Shown: positions 8,323 to 16,755, counted from the first letter of the stretch. The stretch: DNA of 64,000 nt from Streptomyces spiroverticillatus (GCA_014650415.1 BMUX01000004.1:124001-188000); one strand, 5' to 3'. The notes: generated from the sequence alone by a model not told the origin. Translations and numbers: made by a program.

Positions 8323-9649
8323 AGCAAGCGCGGCCACCGCGGCCGGCCTCCTCGACGCCGCCCCCGTCTGGCCCTCCTCCGCGACCCTCGCCCCCGGCGG
8401 TCACCTCTCCGTCGCGGGCGTCCCGCTCGCCGAGCTGGCCGACAGGTTCGGCACGCCCCTGTACGTACTGGACGAGCAGGAGGTCCGGGACCGCGCCCGG
8501 GCGTGGCGGCGCGCGTTGCCGGACGCCGACGTCGTGTACGCCGCAAAGGCCTTTCTGTGCCGGGCAGTTGTCGACTGGGTACGGGAGGAGGGACTCGGTC
8601 TTGACGTGTGCTCGGCCGGGGAGCTGGAGCTCGCGGTGACGCGCGGCTTCGACCCGGAGCGCATCGTCCTGCACGGGAACGCCAAGTCGCCGCAGGACCT
8701 GCGGACCGCGCTGCGGTTCGGCGTCGGGCGGATCGTCATCGACTCCGACTGCGAGATCGCCCGGCTCGCCGCCCAGGTCGAGGGGCCGGCCCCGCAGCAG
8801 GTCATGGTGCGGGTGCTGCCGGGCATCGAGGCCGGGGCGCACAAGAAGATCCGCACCGGGGCCGAGGGCCAGAAGTTCGGCCTGTCGATCGCGTCCGGCG
8901 ACGCCGAGGATGCCGTCGCCCGCATCCTGGGCCAGCCCTGCCTCCAACTCGTCGGCCTGCACAGCCACTTGGGTTCACAGATCACCGATCCCGAGCCGTA
9001 CGGTGCTGCGGTCCACCGCCTGATCGCATTCCTGGCCCGCCTGCGCGAGCGGTACGGGATCACCCTCCCCGAGCTGGACCTCGGCGGCGGCTTCGCGGTC
9101 GCGTACCGGCCGGGCGATCCGGCCCCCGCCCCGGCCTCGTACGCACGCAGCATCACCCACCAACTCACCAGCTCCTGCGCCGAGTTCGACTACCCGGCGC
9201 CCCGCCTGACGGTCGAGCCGGGCCGCTCCCTGCTGGCTCCGGCCGGGGTCGCCCTGTACCGGGTGCTGTCGGTGAAGCGGTCGGCGGGCAGTGTCTTCGT
9301 CGCCGTCGACGGCGGCATGGGCGACAACCCGCGGCCCGCCCTGTACGGCGCCCGCTACACCGTCCGCCTCGTCGGCCGCCCCGAGTCCGCGCGGATGCGT
9401 ACGACGACGGTGGTCGGCCGCCACTGCGAGGCGGGTGACGTCCTGGCCGAGGACGTCGAGCTCCCGGCCGACGTGCGCCCCGGCGACGTGCTCGCGGTGC
9501 CCGCGTCCGGTGCGTACCACTTGTCGATGGCCTCGGGCTACAACCTGGTCGGCCGGCCGCCGGTGGTCGCCGTACGGGACGGCCGGGCGCGTCTGCTCGT
9601 ACGCCGCGAGACGTACGACGACCAGCGCAGGAGGGACGTGGGGCTGTAG
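8312..9649 (+). CDS. lysA: Diaminopimelate decarboxylase
   Basis: This PLP enzyme of fold type III converts meso-diaminopimelate to L-lysine and CO2. In 445 residues the PLP lysine is K79 (VVYAAKAF). HSHLGSQI (from His217) stacks on the cofactor, LDLGGGF at ~256-261 and EPGRS at 302-306 bind phosphate and substrate, and the C-terminal RHCEAGD places the partner-subunit cysteine at 372. GAYHLSMASGYN closes the active site. Unlike the usual Streptomyces lysA it does not stand beside homoserine/threonine genes, so it may be a second copy or an amino-acid decarboxylase with altered use. It overlaps the preceding small gene by 11 bases and ends 18 bp from a convergent gene. Confidence 0.9.
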   Translation: MSTEASAATAAGLLDAAPVWPSSATLAPGGHLSVAGVPLAELADRFGTPLYVLDEQEVRDRARAWRRALPDADVVYAAKAFLCRAVVDWVREEGLGLDVCSAGELELAVTRGFDPERIVLHGNAKSPQDLRTALRFGVGRIVIDSDCEIARLAAQVEGPAPQQVMVRVLPGIEAGAHKKIRTGAEGQKFGLSIASGDAEDAVARILGQPCLQLVGLHSHLGSQITDPEPYGAAVHRLIAFLARLRERYGITLPELDLGGGFAVAYRPGDPAPAPASYARSITHQLTSSCAEFDYPAPRLTVEPGRSLLAPAGVALYRVLSVKRSAGSVFVAVDGGMGDNPRPALYGARYTVRLVGRPESARMRTTTVVGRHCEAGDVLAEDVELPADVRPGDVLAVPASGAYHLSMASGYNLVGRPPVVAVRDGRARLLVRRETYDDQRRRDVGL

Positions 9650-9667
9650 CCCCAGGACCCGCCTGCC

Positions 9668-10855
9668 TTACGGCGCCTTGGTCCCGTAGAACTGCCCGAA
9701 CCGTACGTCCTGCTTCGCCGCCCCGCTCAGGATCGCCAGCGTCCTGGCGCCCTCCTCCTCGACCTCCGCCCGCTGCCTATGGCTCAGCGGTGCGAAGGGC
9801 TCGACGAGGAGGGTGGCGGAGTCGTCCCGCTTCGACTCCTCCAGCCGCCAGATCCCGGCGATGAGCCCGTCCACGTGGAGGGTGCAGTAGCTGACGTTCC
9901 CGTACCAGGTGCGCGTCCTGTACTCGGCCGGGCCGACCCGGGTGCGGTCGGCGTGGGAGAGCAGGAGGTTGTCGTACTCGGGCAGGAAGCGGGGCGGCGC
10001 GGGGGTGTCCGCGTCGGGGCGGGGCGCGTCGGGCAGGTCGAAGAGCTCGACGCCGTTCTCGTCGCGGAAGGTGAGGAGGTCGGGGCGGAGCCGTTCGAAT
10101 GCGGTACGGAGCCGGGTCAGCCCGCACCAGGTCTGCATGTCCTTGACGGATGCGGGACCGTACGCGTCGAGGTAGCGCAGCACGGTCGCGTCCAGCAGTT
10201 CCTGCGTGTCCTCGTCCGTGAGTACGGGTTCGGGCCGGCCGAACCAGGACCCGGCGCCGGTGAGCTCGACCTGCCCGCTCTCGCCCCACAGTCCGCGCGG
10301 GGTCGCCTGGAGGGCGGGCAGGGCGCAGCGGGCGACGGTCGCGAGGGCCTGCGGATCGGCGTCCGGCCACTCGGTGAGGAGGAGCTCGCGGAGCTCCTTG
10401 AGCGGGCGGGGCCGCTCGTCCAGGAAGGGCCGGGCGAGGGCGGCGACCCGGTCGCCGTCGACGCCGGGTAGCCGCCCCAGGAACATGCGCAGCTCACGGT
10501 CGACGACCGGCTGGACGAGGGGGCGCAGGGTGAGGGCGTCGTCGGCGGTGAGGGTGTGGATGGTGGAGCGCATGCTGACGATCCGGGCGACCTGCCGGGT
10601 CCGCATCAGTTCCGACAGCTCCTGGGGGTCGAAGCCTTCGAGGCGGGCGGCGAGGGAGTAGTACGGGGGCCGGGTGTTCTGCGCCTGGAGGCCGACGAGG
10701 TGGTGAACGGCGTCCTTGACGGGCCTCGCGTCCCGCTCCAGCAGCAGCTGCCGCGCGAGCGTGGCCCGCCCGAGGGCGCGGGGGCCGAGAACGGGGGCGG
10801 GGGCGGGGGCGGCGAGGGCGGTGGTCCGCCGGGGACGCTCGTTCGTCTTCGTCAT
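9668..10855 (-). CDS. Winged-helix DNA-binding protein of the YcaQ/AlkX-like family
   Basis: The 395-residue protein matches the crosslink-repair winged-helix family (HTH_42): VHHLVGLQAQNTRPPYYSLAARL near the N-terminus, SMRSTIHTLTADDALTLRPLVQP, then RFLPEYDNLLLSHADRTRV toward the C-terminus. Related proteins include DNA glycosylases acting on crosslinked or bulky lesions; whether this one keeps that activity is unknown. ATG 10855 has GAGAGG four bases upstream, and a longer upstream frame is rejected because it crosses a strong inverted repeat and the corA promoter region. It is convergent with lysA and divergent from corA. Confidence 0.85.
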   Translation of the reverse strand: MTKTNERPRRTTALAAPAPAPVLGPRALGRATLARQLLLERDARPVKDAVHHLVGLQAQNTRPPYYSLAARLEGFDPQELSELMRTRQVARIVSMRSTIHTLTADDALTLRPLVQPVVDRELRMFLGRLPGVDGDRVAALARPFLDERPRPLKELRELLLTEWPDADPQALATVARCALPALQATPRGLWGESGQVELTGAGSWFGRPEPVLTDEDTQELLDATVLRYLDAYGPASVKDMQTWCGLTRLRTAFERLRPDLLTFRDENGVELFDLPDAPRPDADTPAPPRFLPEYDNLLLSHADRTRVGPAEYRTRTWYGNVSYCTLHVDGLIAGIWRLEESKRDDSATLLVEPFAPLSHRQRAEVEEEGARTLAILSGAAKQDVRFGQFYGTKAP

Positions 10856-10875
10856 GCCTCTCACTGTGCCCGCCC

Positions 10876-10898
10876 TTGCGGACAGCTTCGGTCCGCAA
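10876..10898. promoter_or_regulatory. Perfect inverted repeat between divergent winged-helix gene and corA
   Basis: TTGCGGAC (10876-10883) and GTCCGCAA (10891-10898) are perfect 8-bp arms around a 7-base centre, 21 bases upstream of the winged-helix start codon. Position and symmetry suit an operator or an early 5'-UTR hairpin. No regulator gene is adjacent. Confidence 0.45.
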
Positions 10899-11070
10899 CG
10901 CGTGCTCGCCCCGTACGAGACCACAGAGCACACCTCTCGACCTGCACCCCGGCCCCCGCCTCCCGCGCCCACCGCGCCAGCCCCCTTCACCCCATATATC
11001 CTGCTTCGTGATCCGCTGCCCGGCGGACGCGGACCATGCCCGGAAACGGACGAGGGAGGCGGACACCCCC

Positions 11071-12201
11071 ATGCCGGCCAAGAAGCGCACGTGGCGCCGC
11101 CAGCCCGCCCTCGCTCCCGCCCCGCCCACACCCCCCGCTCCCTCGGCAGGGCACCGGAAGCCCGCAACCCCGCACGACCACGGCAGCGTCGTGAACGCCG
11201 CCCTCTACCGCGAGGGCATCCGCGTCTCGACCCCCGACTCCCTGGCCGAGACCTTCCGCCAGCTGCGCGAACACCCGGACGGCATGGCCTGGATCGGCCT
11301 GCACCGCCCGACGGAGTCCGAACTCCACTCCCTGGCCGAGGAGTTCGACCTGCACCCGCTGTCCATCGAGGACGCCCTCGAAGCCCACCAGCGCCCCAAG
11401 CTGGAGCGCTACGGCGAAACCCTCTTCGTCGTCCTGCGCGCCGCCCGCTACCTGGACGCGGCCGAGGAGGTCGACTTCGGCGAGCTGCACGTCTTCGTCG
11501 GCCACGACTTCGTCATCACCGTCCGCCACGGCGCGGCCCCCGACCTCTCCGCCGTCCGCCGCCGCATGGAGGAGACCCCCGAACTCCTCTCCCTCGGCCC
11601 CGAAGCCGTCCTCTACGCCATCCTCGACGCGGTCGTCGACGGCTACGCCCCCGTCGTCTCCGGCGTCCAGAACGACATCGACGAGATCGAGACCGAGGTC
11701 TTCCGCGGCGACCCCGAGGTCTCCCGCCGCATCTACGAACTCTCCCGCGAGGTGGTGGAGTTCCAGCGCGCCACCCGCCCCCTGATCGGCATGCTGAACG
11801 GCCTGATGGCGGGCTTCACCAAGTACCGCACGGACGAGGAACTCCAGCGCTACCTGCGCGACGTCGCCGACCACGTCACCCACACCAGCGAGCGCGTGGA
11901 CGGCTTCCGCCAGGCCCTGACCGACATCCTCACGGTCAACACGACCCTGGTAACCCAGCAACAGAACGCGGAAATGCGGGCGTTGGCCGTCGCGGGCTTC
12001 GAGCAGAACGAAGAGATCAAGAAGATCTCGGCCTGGGCCGCCATCCTCTTCGCCCCGACCCTCGTCGGCACGATCTACGGCATGAACTTCGACAACATGC
12101 CCGAACTCAAATGGGGTTGGGGCTACCCCTTCGCCATCGGCCTGATGGCCCTCGTCTGCGGCGGCCTCTACGTCGTCTTCAAACGGCGCGGCTGGCTGTA
12201 G
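11071..12201 (+). CDS. corA: CorA-type magnesium/cobalt transporter
   Basis: The 376-residue protein has the CorA layout: a large cytoplasmic N-terminal domain (SIEDALEAHQRPKLERYGETLFVVLR region), a long helical stalk and two C-terminal transmembrane helices (~319-335 and ~351-369). The signature YGMNFDNMPE, with GMN at 337-339, lies between them. CorA forms a pentameric channel importing Mg2+. The first 40 residues are Pro/Ala-rich and variable. ATG 11071 follows GAGGGAGG by about eleven bases. A -10-like TATATC lies near 10996. A G+C-rich hairpin terminates it at 12204-12238. Confidence 0.93.
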   Translation: MPAKKRTWRRQPALAPAPPTPPAPSAGHRKPATPHDHGSVVNAALYREGIRVSTPDSLAETFRQLREHPDGMAWIGLHRPTESELHSLAEEFDLHPLSIEDALEAHQRPKLERYGETLFVVLRAARYLDAAEEVDFGELHVFVGHDFVITVRHGAAPDLSAVRRRMEETPELLSLGPEAVLYAILDAVVDGYAPVVSGVQNDIDEIETEVFRGDPEVSRRIYELSREVVEFQRATRPLIGMLNGLMAGFTKYRTDEELQRYLRDVADHVTHTSERVDGFRQALTDILTVNTTLVTQQQNAEMRALAVAGFEQNEEIKKISAWAAILFAPTLVGTIYGMNFDNMPELKWGWGYPFAIGLMALVCGGLYVVFKRRGWL

Positions 12202-12203
12202 CG

Positions 12204-12238
12204 GCCTCCGCCCGAGCCGGGCTCGCGCTCGCGGAGGC
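12204..12238. terminator. Bidirectional terminator between corA and the MBL-fold gene
   Basis: GCCTCCGC (12204-12211) pairs with GCGGAGGC (12231-12238), and the inside holds a second complementary pair (CGAGC/GCTCG). It lies between two convergent genes and can serve both. Confidence 0.7.
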
Positions 12239-12259
12239 GCATACCTGAAGCGACCGCCG

Positions 12260-12859
12260 TCAGAGCTGGGAACCCGGTTCCAGGTAGCGGTAGTTGGTGC
12301 CGCCTTCCGCCTCCAGCCAGCCGTTCGCGCTGGCCAGGCCGCGAGGGTTGAGTTGGGCGTCGTGGATGCCCAGTGCGCGGGACGGGTTGACGGTGCGGGT
12401 GAAGTCGATGGACTCGCTGAGGCGCATCCAGGGGGCGTGGAGGGGGACGAGGAGGGTTTCGACCGGGGTGGAAGGGACGTGGAGGGAGTCGCCGGGGTGG
12501 TAGACGGATCCCTCGATCAGGTAGCCCAGGTTGGCGCAGTCCGGGAGGTCGCCGTAGATGCGGGCGTGGGTGCCGCCGTGGGTCGTGATGCGGAAGCCCG
12601 CGGCGGTGAAGGTGTCGTTCGGGGTGACTTCGGTGAAGTCCAGGTCGGGGAGGGCGGCGCCCTTGGGGGCGTAGAGCGGGAGGTCGAGGCCCTGGAGGTG
12701 GGAGGGGTCGATGTGGTCGGCGTGTTCGTGGGTGATCAGGACCGCGTCCGCGCCGCGGAGGGCTTCGGGTTCGCTCCAGGTGCCCGGGTCCACGACCAGG
12801 ACGCCGAGGTCTTCCCGTTCGAGGCGGATGCAGGAGTGGGTGTACTTGGTGAGGCGCAT
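12260..12859 (-). CDS. MBL-fold metallo-hydrolase
   Basis: The 199-residue protein has the metallo-beta-lactamase fold metal motif THEHADHID with His44, His46, Asp48 and His49, then GGTHARIYGDLPD and YHPGDSLHVPS further on. It resembles the UlaG-like/YcfO group of short MBL hydrolases whose substrates are mostly unknown. I chose ATG 12859 (MRLTKYTHSC); no ribosome binding site is evident and a 12-residue longer start at 12895 is possible. It precedes nothing on its strand but the corA terminator and follows the L,D-transpeptidase start-side region by 46 bp. Confidence 0.82.
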   Translation of the reverse strand: MRLTKYTHSCIRLEREDLGVLVVDPGTWSEPEALRGADAVLITHEHADHIDPSHLQGLDLPLYAPKGAALPDLDFTEVTPNDTFTAAGFRITTHGGTHARIYGDLPDCANLGYLIEGSVYHPGDSLHVPSTPVETLLVPLHAPWMRLSESIDFTRTVNPSRALGIHDAQLNPRGLASANGWLEAEGGTNYRYLEPGSQL

Positions 12860-12905
12860 GGGGCAGACGTTATGGCCGCGGCAGCGCCTCAACAAGCAAC
12901 TCCCG

Positions 12906-13931
12906 TCAGGTTGTGGGGCGTTCTCCCAGTTCGCTGCCCGCGAGCCAGGCGGACCAGGGGAGGTTCCAGTCGCCGTAGCCGTTGCCGAAGTGATCCATCG
13001 GCTTGCCGGTCGTGCCGGTGACCTCGATGACGTCGCCGACGCGGCTGAGGTTGTAGAGCCACTTGGCGTCGGCGTCGGACATGCCGATGCAGCCGTGGCT
13101 GACGTTCTCCTTGCCGAAGGACTCCGCGTTGTCCGGGGCGGCGTGGATGTACTCGCCGCTGATCGTCTCGCGCATGCTCCAGTTGTACGGGTCGTAGTAG
13201 CCGTCCGGGCTGTTGCGCGGGATGCCGATGGTGCGGGAGTCCATGACCACGCGGCCGTCCTTGGAGAGGATCGTCTTGATTCCCTCGCGGGTCTTGAAGC
13301 GCTTCTCGCCGCCGCTGACGGGTATGGTCCGGAGCGTCTCGCCGTTGCGGATCACGGTCATGGTGTGGGCGGCCAGGTCGACCTTGTTGATCATCGAGTC
13401 GCCGGTGGTGAAGGTCAGCCTGCGGTCGCGGTCGACCGCCGTGCCGCCTGCGAGCTTCACGTGGGAGAGGCGGGCGTCGAGGGTGACCTTGGTGTTGGCG
13501 GGCCAGTAGTGCTCCGGGCGGAAGTGGACCAGGGTGTCGCCCTTGGACTCCGTCCAGTGCCAGGCCCCGGTGAGCGGGGTCGAGGTGGTGACCTTGAGGG
13601 TGCCCTCGATGCCGGCGCGGAGCGACTTGTCGACCTTCTGGCCCTTGAAGACCAGGGCGAGGGGCTGGCCCACGCCGACCGTCGAGCCGTTCAGCGGCGC
13701 GAGCTGCGGGGCGACCGTGCGGCGGGGCGCGGCCAGCTTCTCGGCGGGCGGGGCGGGCTTCGCGGTCGGGGTGGGGGTCGCCGAGGGCGCCTTGTGCTCG
13801 ACGTCGGCGACGACGGCGTTCTCCGCGGGCGCCAGCGCGCGGGTCCCCTCGCCTCCGCAGGCGGTGGCGGCAAGGGTGAGCGCCGCCACCGCGACGGGGG
13901 TGCGGACGGCGGACGTGACGGTGCGGCGCAT
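12906..13931 (-). CDS. L,D-transpeptidase, Ig-like domain plus YkuD catalytic domain, probable lipoprotein
   Basis: The 341-residue enzyme forms 3-3 crosslinks in peptidoglycan outside the membrane. The signal sequence ends at a lipobox-like AATAC with Cys25; the -3 residue is Ala rather than Leu, so lipidation is probable but not certain. A Thr/Pro-rich linker follows. One Ig-like domain covers ~75-180 and the YkuD domain ~180-310, with catalytic SHGCIGM (His279, Gly280, Cys281). EYIHAAPD supplies the second active-site histidine region. The C-terminal tail GNGYGDWNLPWSAWLAGS is typical of Streptomyces members. ATG 13931 has AGGA close upstream; a 26-residue longer frame is rejected. Confidence 0.92.
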   Translation of the reverse strand: MRRTVTSAVRTPVAVAALTLAATACGGEGTRALAPAENAVVADVEHKAPSATPTPTAKPAPPAEKLAAPRRTVAPQLAPLNGSTVGVGQPLALVFKGQKVDKSLRAGIEGTLKVTTSTPLTGAWHWTESKGDTLVHFRPEHYWPANTKVTLDARLSHVKLAGGTAVDRDRRLTFTTGDSMINKVDLAAHTMTVIRNGETLRTIPVSGGEKRFKTREGIKTILSKDGRVVMDSRTIGIPRNSPDGYYDPYNWSMRETISGEYIHAAPDNAESFGKENVSHGCIGMSDADAKWLYNLSRVGDVIEVTGTTGKPMDHFGNGYGDWNLPWSAWLAGSELGERPTT

Positions 13932-13986
13932 TCTTCCTCGTACCTCTGGGGGACCCGGCCCGGTCGGGGTTCGGCCGGTCGGCCCT

Positions 13987-15135
13987 TCACGGTAGGAGGC
14001 GCCCCGCACCGCCTCCGGCTGCCGAAGGTCCCGAATCGGACGCCGATGGGCCCGAATCGGACACCGGCGGGGCCTGTCCCGTCTCCTCGTCCACTTCTCG
14101 TACGAGATCCAGGGCGCGGCCCAGCGTGTCCAGGCGGGCGGCGAGGGTGTCGCCGGAGGGGTAGAGGCGGATCGTGGTCACGCCCGCGTCGCGCCAGTCG
14201 CGCAGGCGGGAGCGGACCCTCTCGGGGGTGCCGATCAGGGTGGTGCCGAGGACCATGTCGTCGGTGACGCGGGCGGCCGCGCCGTCCCGGTCGCCCGCCT
14301 GCCAGCGGGCCCGGACTTCGGCAGCCACCTCGGCCCAACCCTGCCGGGAGTAGGCGTCGTTGTAGAAGTTGGTGCTGCCGGAGCCCATGCCGCCGAGGCT
14401 GAAGGCGAGTTCCTTCTTCCGGCCCGCGAGCATGGTGGTGAGTTCGTCCTCGTCGCGGGCGAAGGCGACTTCGGCGCCCTGGCAGACGTCGAGCGCCGTA
14501 CGGTCGCGGCCGGCGGCGGCCAGGCCCGCGTCGAGGTGGTCGAAGTAAGCGGTGCGGGAGCCCTCGGGGACGAAGCTGGTGCCGAGCCAGCCGTCGGCGA
14601 TCTCCCCGGTGAGGTGCAGCATCTTCGGCGAAAGGGTGGCGAGGTAGACCGGGAGGTCGTGCTCGGCGCGGATCGCCAGCCGCATGGGGCGGGCCTCGCC
14701 GCCGGGGAGCGGGATGGTGAAGGCGGTGCCGGAGTGGTCGATCTTCTCCCCCGCCACCGCCTGCCGGACGATCTGCACCGTCTCGCGCATCCGGGCCAGC
14801 GGGCGGGCGAACGGCACCCCGTGCAGCCCCTCGATCACCTGCGGCCCCGACGGCCCGAGGCCCAGCAGGAAGCGGCCTTCGGAGAGCCGAGAGAGCGTGA
14901 GCGCCGCCTGCGCGATCGCGACCGGGGTGCGGGTGCCGAGCTGGATGATGCCGGAGCCCAGCAGGATGCGCTCGGTACGGGCGGCCAGGAATCCGAGCGG
15001 GGACGGCGCGTCCGCACCCCAGGCCTCGGCGACCCAGCACATGTCCAGGCCCAGCTTCTCGGCCTCGGTGACGAAGTCCACGGTCTCGCGCCAGTCGCCG
15101 GACGCGGCCTCGACGGTGGTGGCGGTGCGCAGCAT
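13987..15135 (-). CDS. LLM-class flavin/F420-dependent oxidoreductase
   Basis: The 382-residue protein is a luciferase-like monooxygenase-fold oxidoreductase of the F420-dependent type common in actinobacteria: FVTEAEKLGLDMCWVAEAWGAD at the start, LGSGIIQLGTRTP, SEGRFLLGLGPSGPQVIEGLHG and DGWLGTSFVPE. The substrate is unknown. The C-terminal ~25 residues are a low-complexity Ser/Gly/Pro tail. Its ATG shares one base with the TGA of the upstream SRPBCC gene (TGATG), so the two are translated together; this pairing suggests the SRPBCC protein binds or presents a related hydrophobic ligand. Confidence 0.88.
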   Translation of the reverse strand: MLRTATTVEAASGDWRETVDFVTEAEKLGLDMCWVAEAWGADAPSPLGFLAARTERILLGSGIIQLGTRTPVAIAQAALTLSRLSEGRFLLGLGPSGPQVIEGLHGVPFARPLARMRETVQIVRQAVAGEKIDHSGTAFTIPLPGGEARPMRLAIRAEHDLPVYLATLSPKMLHLTGEIADGWLGTSFVPEGSRTAYFDHLDAGLAAAGRDRTALDVCQGAEVAFARDEDELTTMLAGRKKELAFSLGGMGSGSTNFYNDAYSRQGWAEVAAEVRARWQAGDRDGAAARVTDDMVLGTTLIGTPERVRSRLRDWRDAGVTTIRLYPSGDTLAARLDTLGRALDLVREVDEETGQAPPVSDSGPSASDSGPSAAGGGAGRLLP

Positions 15136-15776
15136 CAGCGGTCCGCCTCTCCCGGGTTCCCGGACTCCCCCGGGCTGCCAGAATCCCCCGGGCTCCCGGA
15201 CACCCCCGGGCTCCCGGACACCCCCGGGCTCCCGGACACCCCCGGGCTCCCGGACGCCCCCGGGGTGTTCTCCGCGAGCTCCTTGAGTGCCCCGAGCGTC
15301 CGTCCCATCCCCGCCTCGAACTCCTTCATCCGTACGAACACGATCTTCTGCTCCTTCTCGGGCATCCGGTCGATCGCGTACGAGAGCCCCGAGCGCCCCG
15401 GACCGAGCCGCACCCACTGGGTCAGCAGCGTGCCGCCGCGTTCCGGGTCCTCCGAGAGGGTGAACTTCCAGAGCGCGGAGGGGACTTCGGGATCCTCCAC
15501 CGCCCAGGCGAAGACCTTGCCGGGTTCACACTCGACGACGTACGACGTGGTCTGCCACTCACCGAAGGAGGGGTGCTGGTTGTGTCCGCCGAAGCGGGCA
15601 CCGAGCGTGGGCCCGGTCGCGCCGTCGAGCCATTGCACGGACCGCAGTTCGGCGCTGGTGCGCGGCATCAGCGTGATGTCGCTGGCCAGTCGCCACACCG
15701 TCCGGGGCGGGGCGTCGATCCAGACGGCTTCCTGTGCGGTCGGCCCGTCCGCGTACCGCGCACCCGTCCACTCCAT
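15135..15776 (-). CDS. SRPBCC (START-like) protein with a collagen-like C-terminal tail
   Basis: Residues 1-~170 of 213 form a polyketide-cyclase/SRPBCC ligand-binding fold (AVWIDAPPRTVWRLASDITLMPR, then EWQTTSYVVECEPGKVFAWAVED and TQWVRLGPG). The tail after LAEN is PG-A-SGSPG-V-SGSPG repeated about six times, a collagen-like Gly-X-Y run encoded by 18-bp DNA repeats. ATG 15776 has GGGAG at optimal spacing; a GTG six bases earlier is possible. Upstream is a TetR-type palindrome overlapping a plausible promoter. It is coupled to the LLM oxidoreductase gene. Confidence 0.85.
   Translation of the reverse strand: MEWTGARYADGPTAQEAVWIDAPPRTVWRLASDITLMPRTSAELRSVQWLDGATGPTLGARFGGHNQHPSFGEWQTTSYVVECEPGKVFAWAVEDPEVPSALWKFTLSEDPERGGTLLTQWVRLGPGRSGLSYAIDRMPEKEQKIVFVRMKEFEAGMGRTLGALKELAENTPGASGSPGVSGSPGVSGSPGVSGSPGDSGSPGESGNPGEADR
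15147..15270 (-). repeat. 18-bp tandem repeats coding the collagen-like tail
   Basis: The unit CCCGGGCTCCCGGACACC (plus-strand reading) recurs about six times with small changes and encodes Gly-Val-Ser-Gly-Ser-Pro on the minus strand. The unit is a multiple of three, so copy-number change keeps the frame. Confidence 0.85.
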
Positions 15777-15820
15777 GACCACGCTCCCTCAACTCCGCCT
15801 CGGGGAAGGGCTGTTGAAGG

Positions 15821-15851
15821 AGGATACGCACAGACATACCGTCCGGTCAGT
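15821..15851 (-). promoter_or_regulatory. Promoter with overlapping TetR-type operator for the SRPBCC-oxidoreductase pair
   Basis: Reading the minus strand, CTGACC (15850-15845) and TATCCT (15826-15821) are separated by 18 bases and form a plausible sigma-70-type promoter. The plus-strand 18-mer ACATACCGTCCGGTCAGT (15834-15851) covers the -35 and has symmetry AC-N2-ACCG-N2-CGGT-N2-GT, the common TetR-family operator form. No TetR gene is in this window. Confidence 0.5.
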
Positions 15852-15891
15852 AGGGCGGTCCGGATGGGCGGGACGGATGGGCGGGACGGCC

Positions 15892-16416
15892 TCAGTCCGT
15901 GTGCTTCCAGCGCGCCCAGAACGGCAGCACGAACCAGCACAGCAGATACCAGGCGAACACCCCCGCAACCAGCCACGGCGCGAACGCGTTGTGCGTGGCC
16001 ACCCGCATCACGAGCAGCAGCGCCGAGCACAGCGTGGCCAGCAGCAGGACCAGACCGAGGAAGGTCAGCCGGGAGGCCCAGATGACGGCCTTGTGCTTGA
16101 TCCGGCGGCCGGAGACGATCCGGTGGAAGGAGACCGGCCCGATGAGTGCGCCGGTGGCCGTCGAGCCGAGGACCACCGTGAGGATGTAGATGGTCTTGTC
16201 GGTCTGGGCCAGCTCCTGGAAGTGCGGGGTGAAGACCACCGTGAGCAGGAACCCGAAGAGGATCTGCACCCCGGTCTGGGCCACCCGGATCTCCTGGACC
16301 AGCTCCGACCACTGCCGGTCGGCCCGCTCGGCCTCGCTCTCGGAACGGCCCCGGGGGTGGTCCTCGCCCTCCTCGGGCCGCAGCCCGGCTCTCCTGTCGG
16401 GCACCTCGTCCGTCAC
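15892..16416 (-). CDS. DUF6328-type four-helix membrane protein
   Basis: The 174-residue protein begins with a charged cytoplasmic segment (~1-45) then has about four hydrophobic segments: TGVQILFGFLLTVVF, TIYILTVVLGSTATGALIG, AVIWASRLTFLGLVLLLATL and an extended C-terminal helix ending WLVAGVFAWYLLCWFVLPF. SFHRIVSGRRIKHKAV is a conserved loop between helices 2 and 3. I recognise it as the Streptomyces DUF6328 family, function unknown. It starts at GTG 16416 with GGAGGG about eight bases upstream. It is divergent from the hybrid kinase operon. Confidence 0.75.
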   Translation of the reverse strand: MTDEVPDRRAGLRPEEGEDHPRGRSESEAERADRQWSELVQEIRVAQTGVQILFGFLLTVVFTPHFQELAQTDKTIYILTVVLGSTATGALIGPVSFHRIVSGRRIKHKAVIWASRLTFLGLVLLLATLCSALLLVMRVATHNAFAPWLVAGVFAWYLLCWFVLPFWARWKHTD

Positions 16417-16449
16417 GTCCCGGCCCTCCTCGCGCCCACTCGCCGTCGA

Positions 16450-16487
16450 GCGGCAGGACTGCTCACCACCGGGCGGCAGGACTGCTC
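16450..16487. repeat. Short direct repeat in the DUF6328/kinase divergent region
   Basis: GCGGCAGGACTGCTC appears at 16450-16464 and 16473-16487, 23 bp apart. The 339-bp gene-free region 16417-16755 also contains the near-palindrome TTGTCGTACGGCAA at 16631-16644, a candidate operator for the kinase operon. Both are weakly supported as functional sites. Confidence 0.4.
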
Positions 16488-16755
16488 GCCGCCGAGCGGC
16501 CCGCCCGCCCGTTTCGGCCATGCAATCGAACGCATACCCTTTCGAGCGACAGCTATGAGCTCGACGAACGCCCTCACTCGCCGCCCGGCTCCTACCGGAG
16601 CGGGGTGAATGAGCGCGGGGACGGCAAAAATTGTCGTACGGCAACTGTGGCACCATGACCCACGGAACGCCCGTTCGGAAGTGAGCTGGTCGTACCGGGG
16701 CCGCTCCCTGCGCGCGGGCCGGTGTCGAGCAAGTCACAAAGGGGTGGGGCAGACC

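Noticed and set aside
10855..11070. Magnesium (M-box) riboswitch upstream of corA
   Set aside because: No conserved M-box helices could be found; only a GC-rich region and a possible -10 element are present.
15147..15270. CRISPR-like array
   Set aside because: The 18-bp repeats have no spacers and encode a collagen-like tail in frame.
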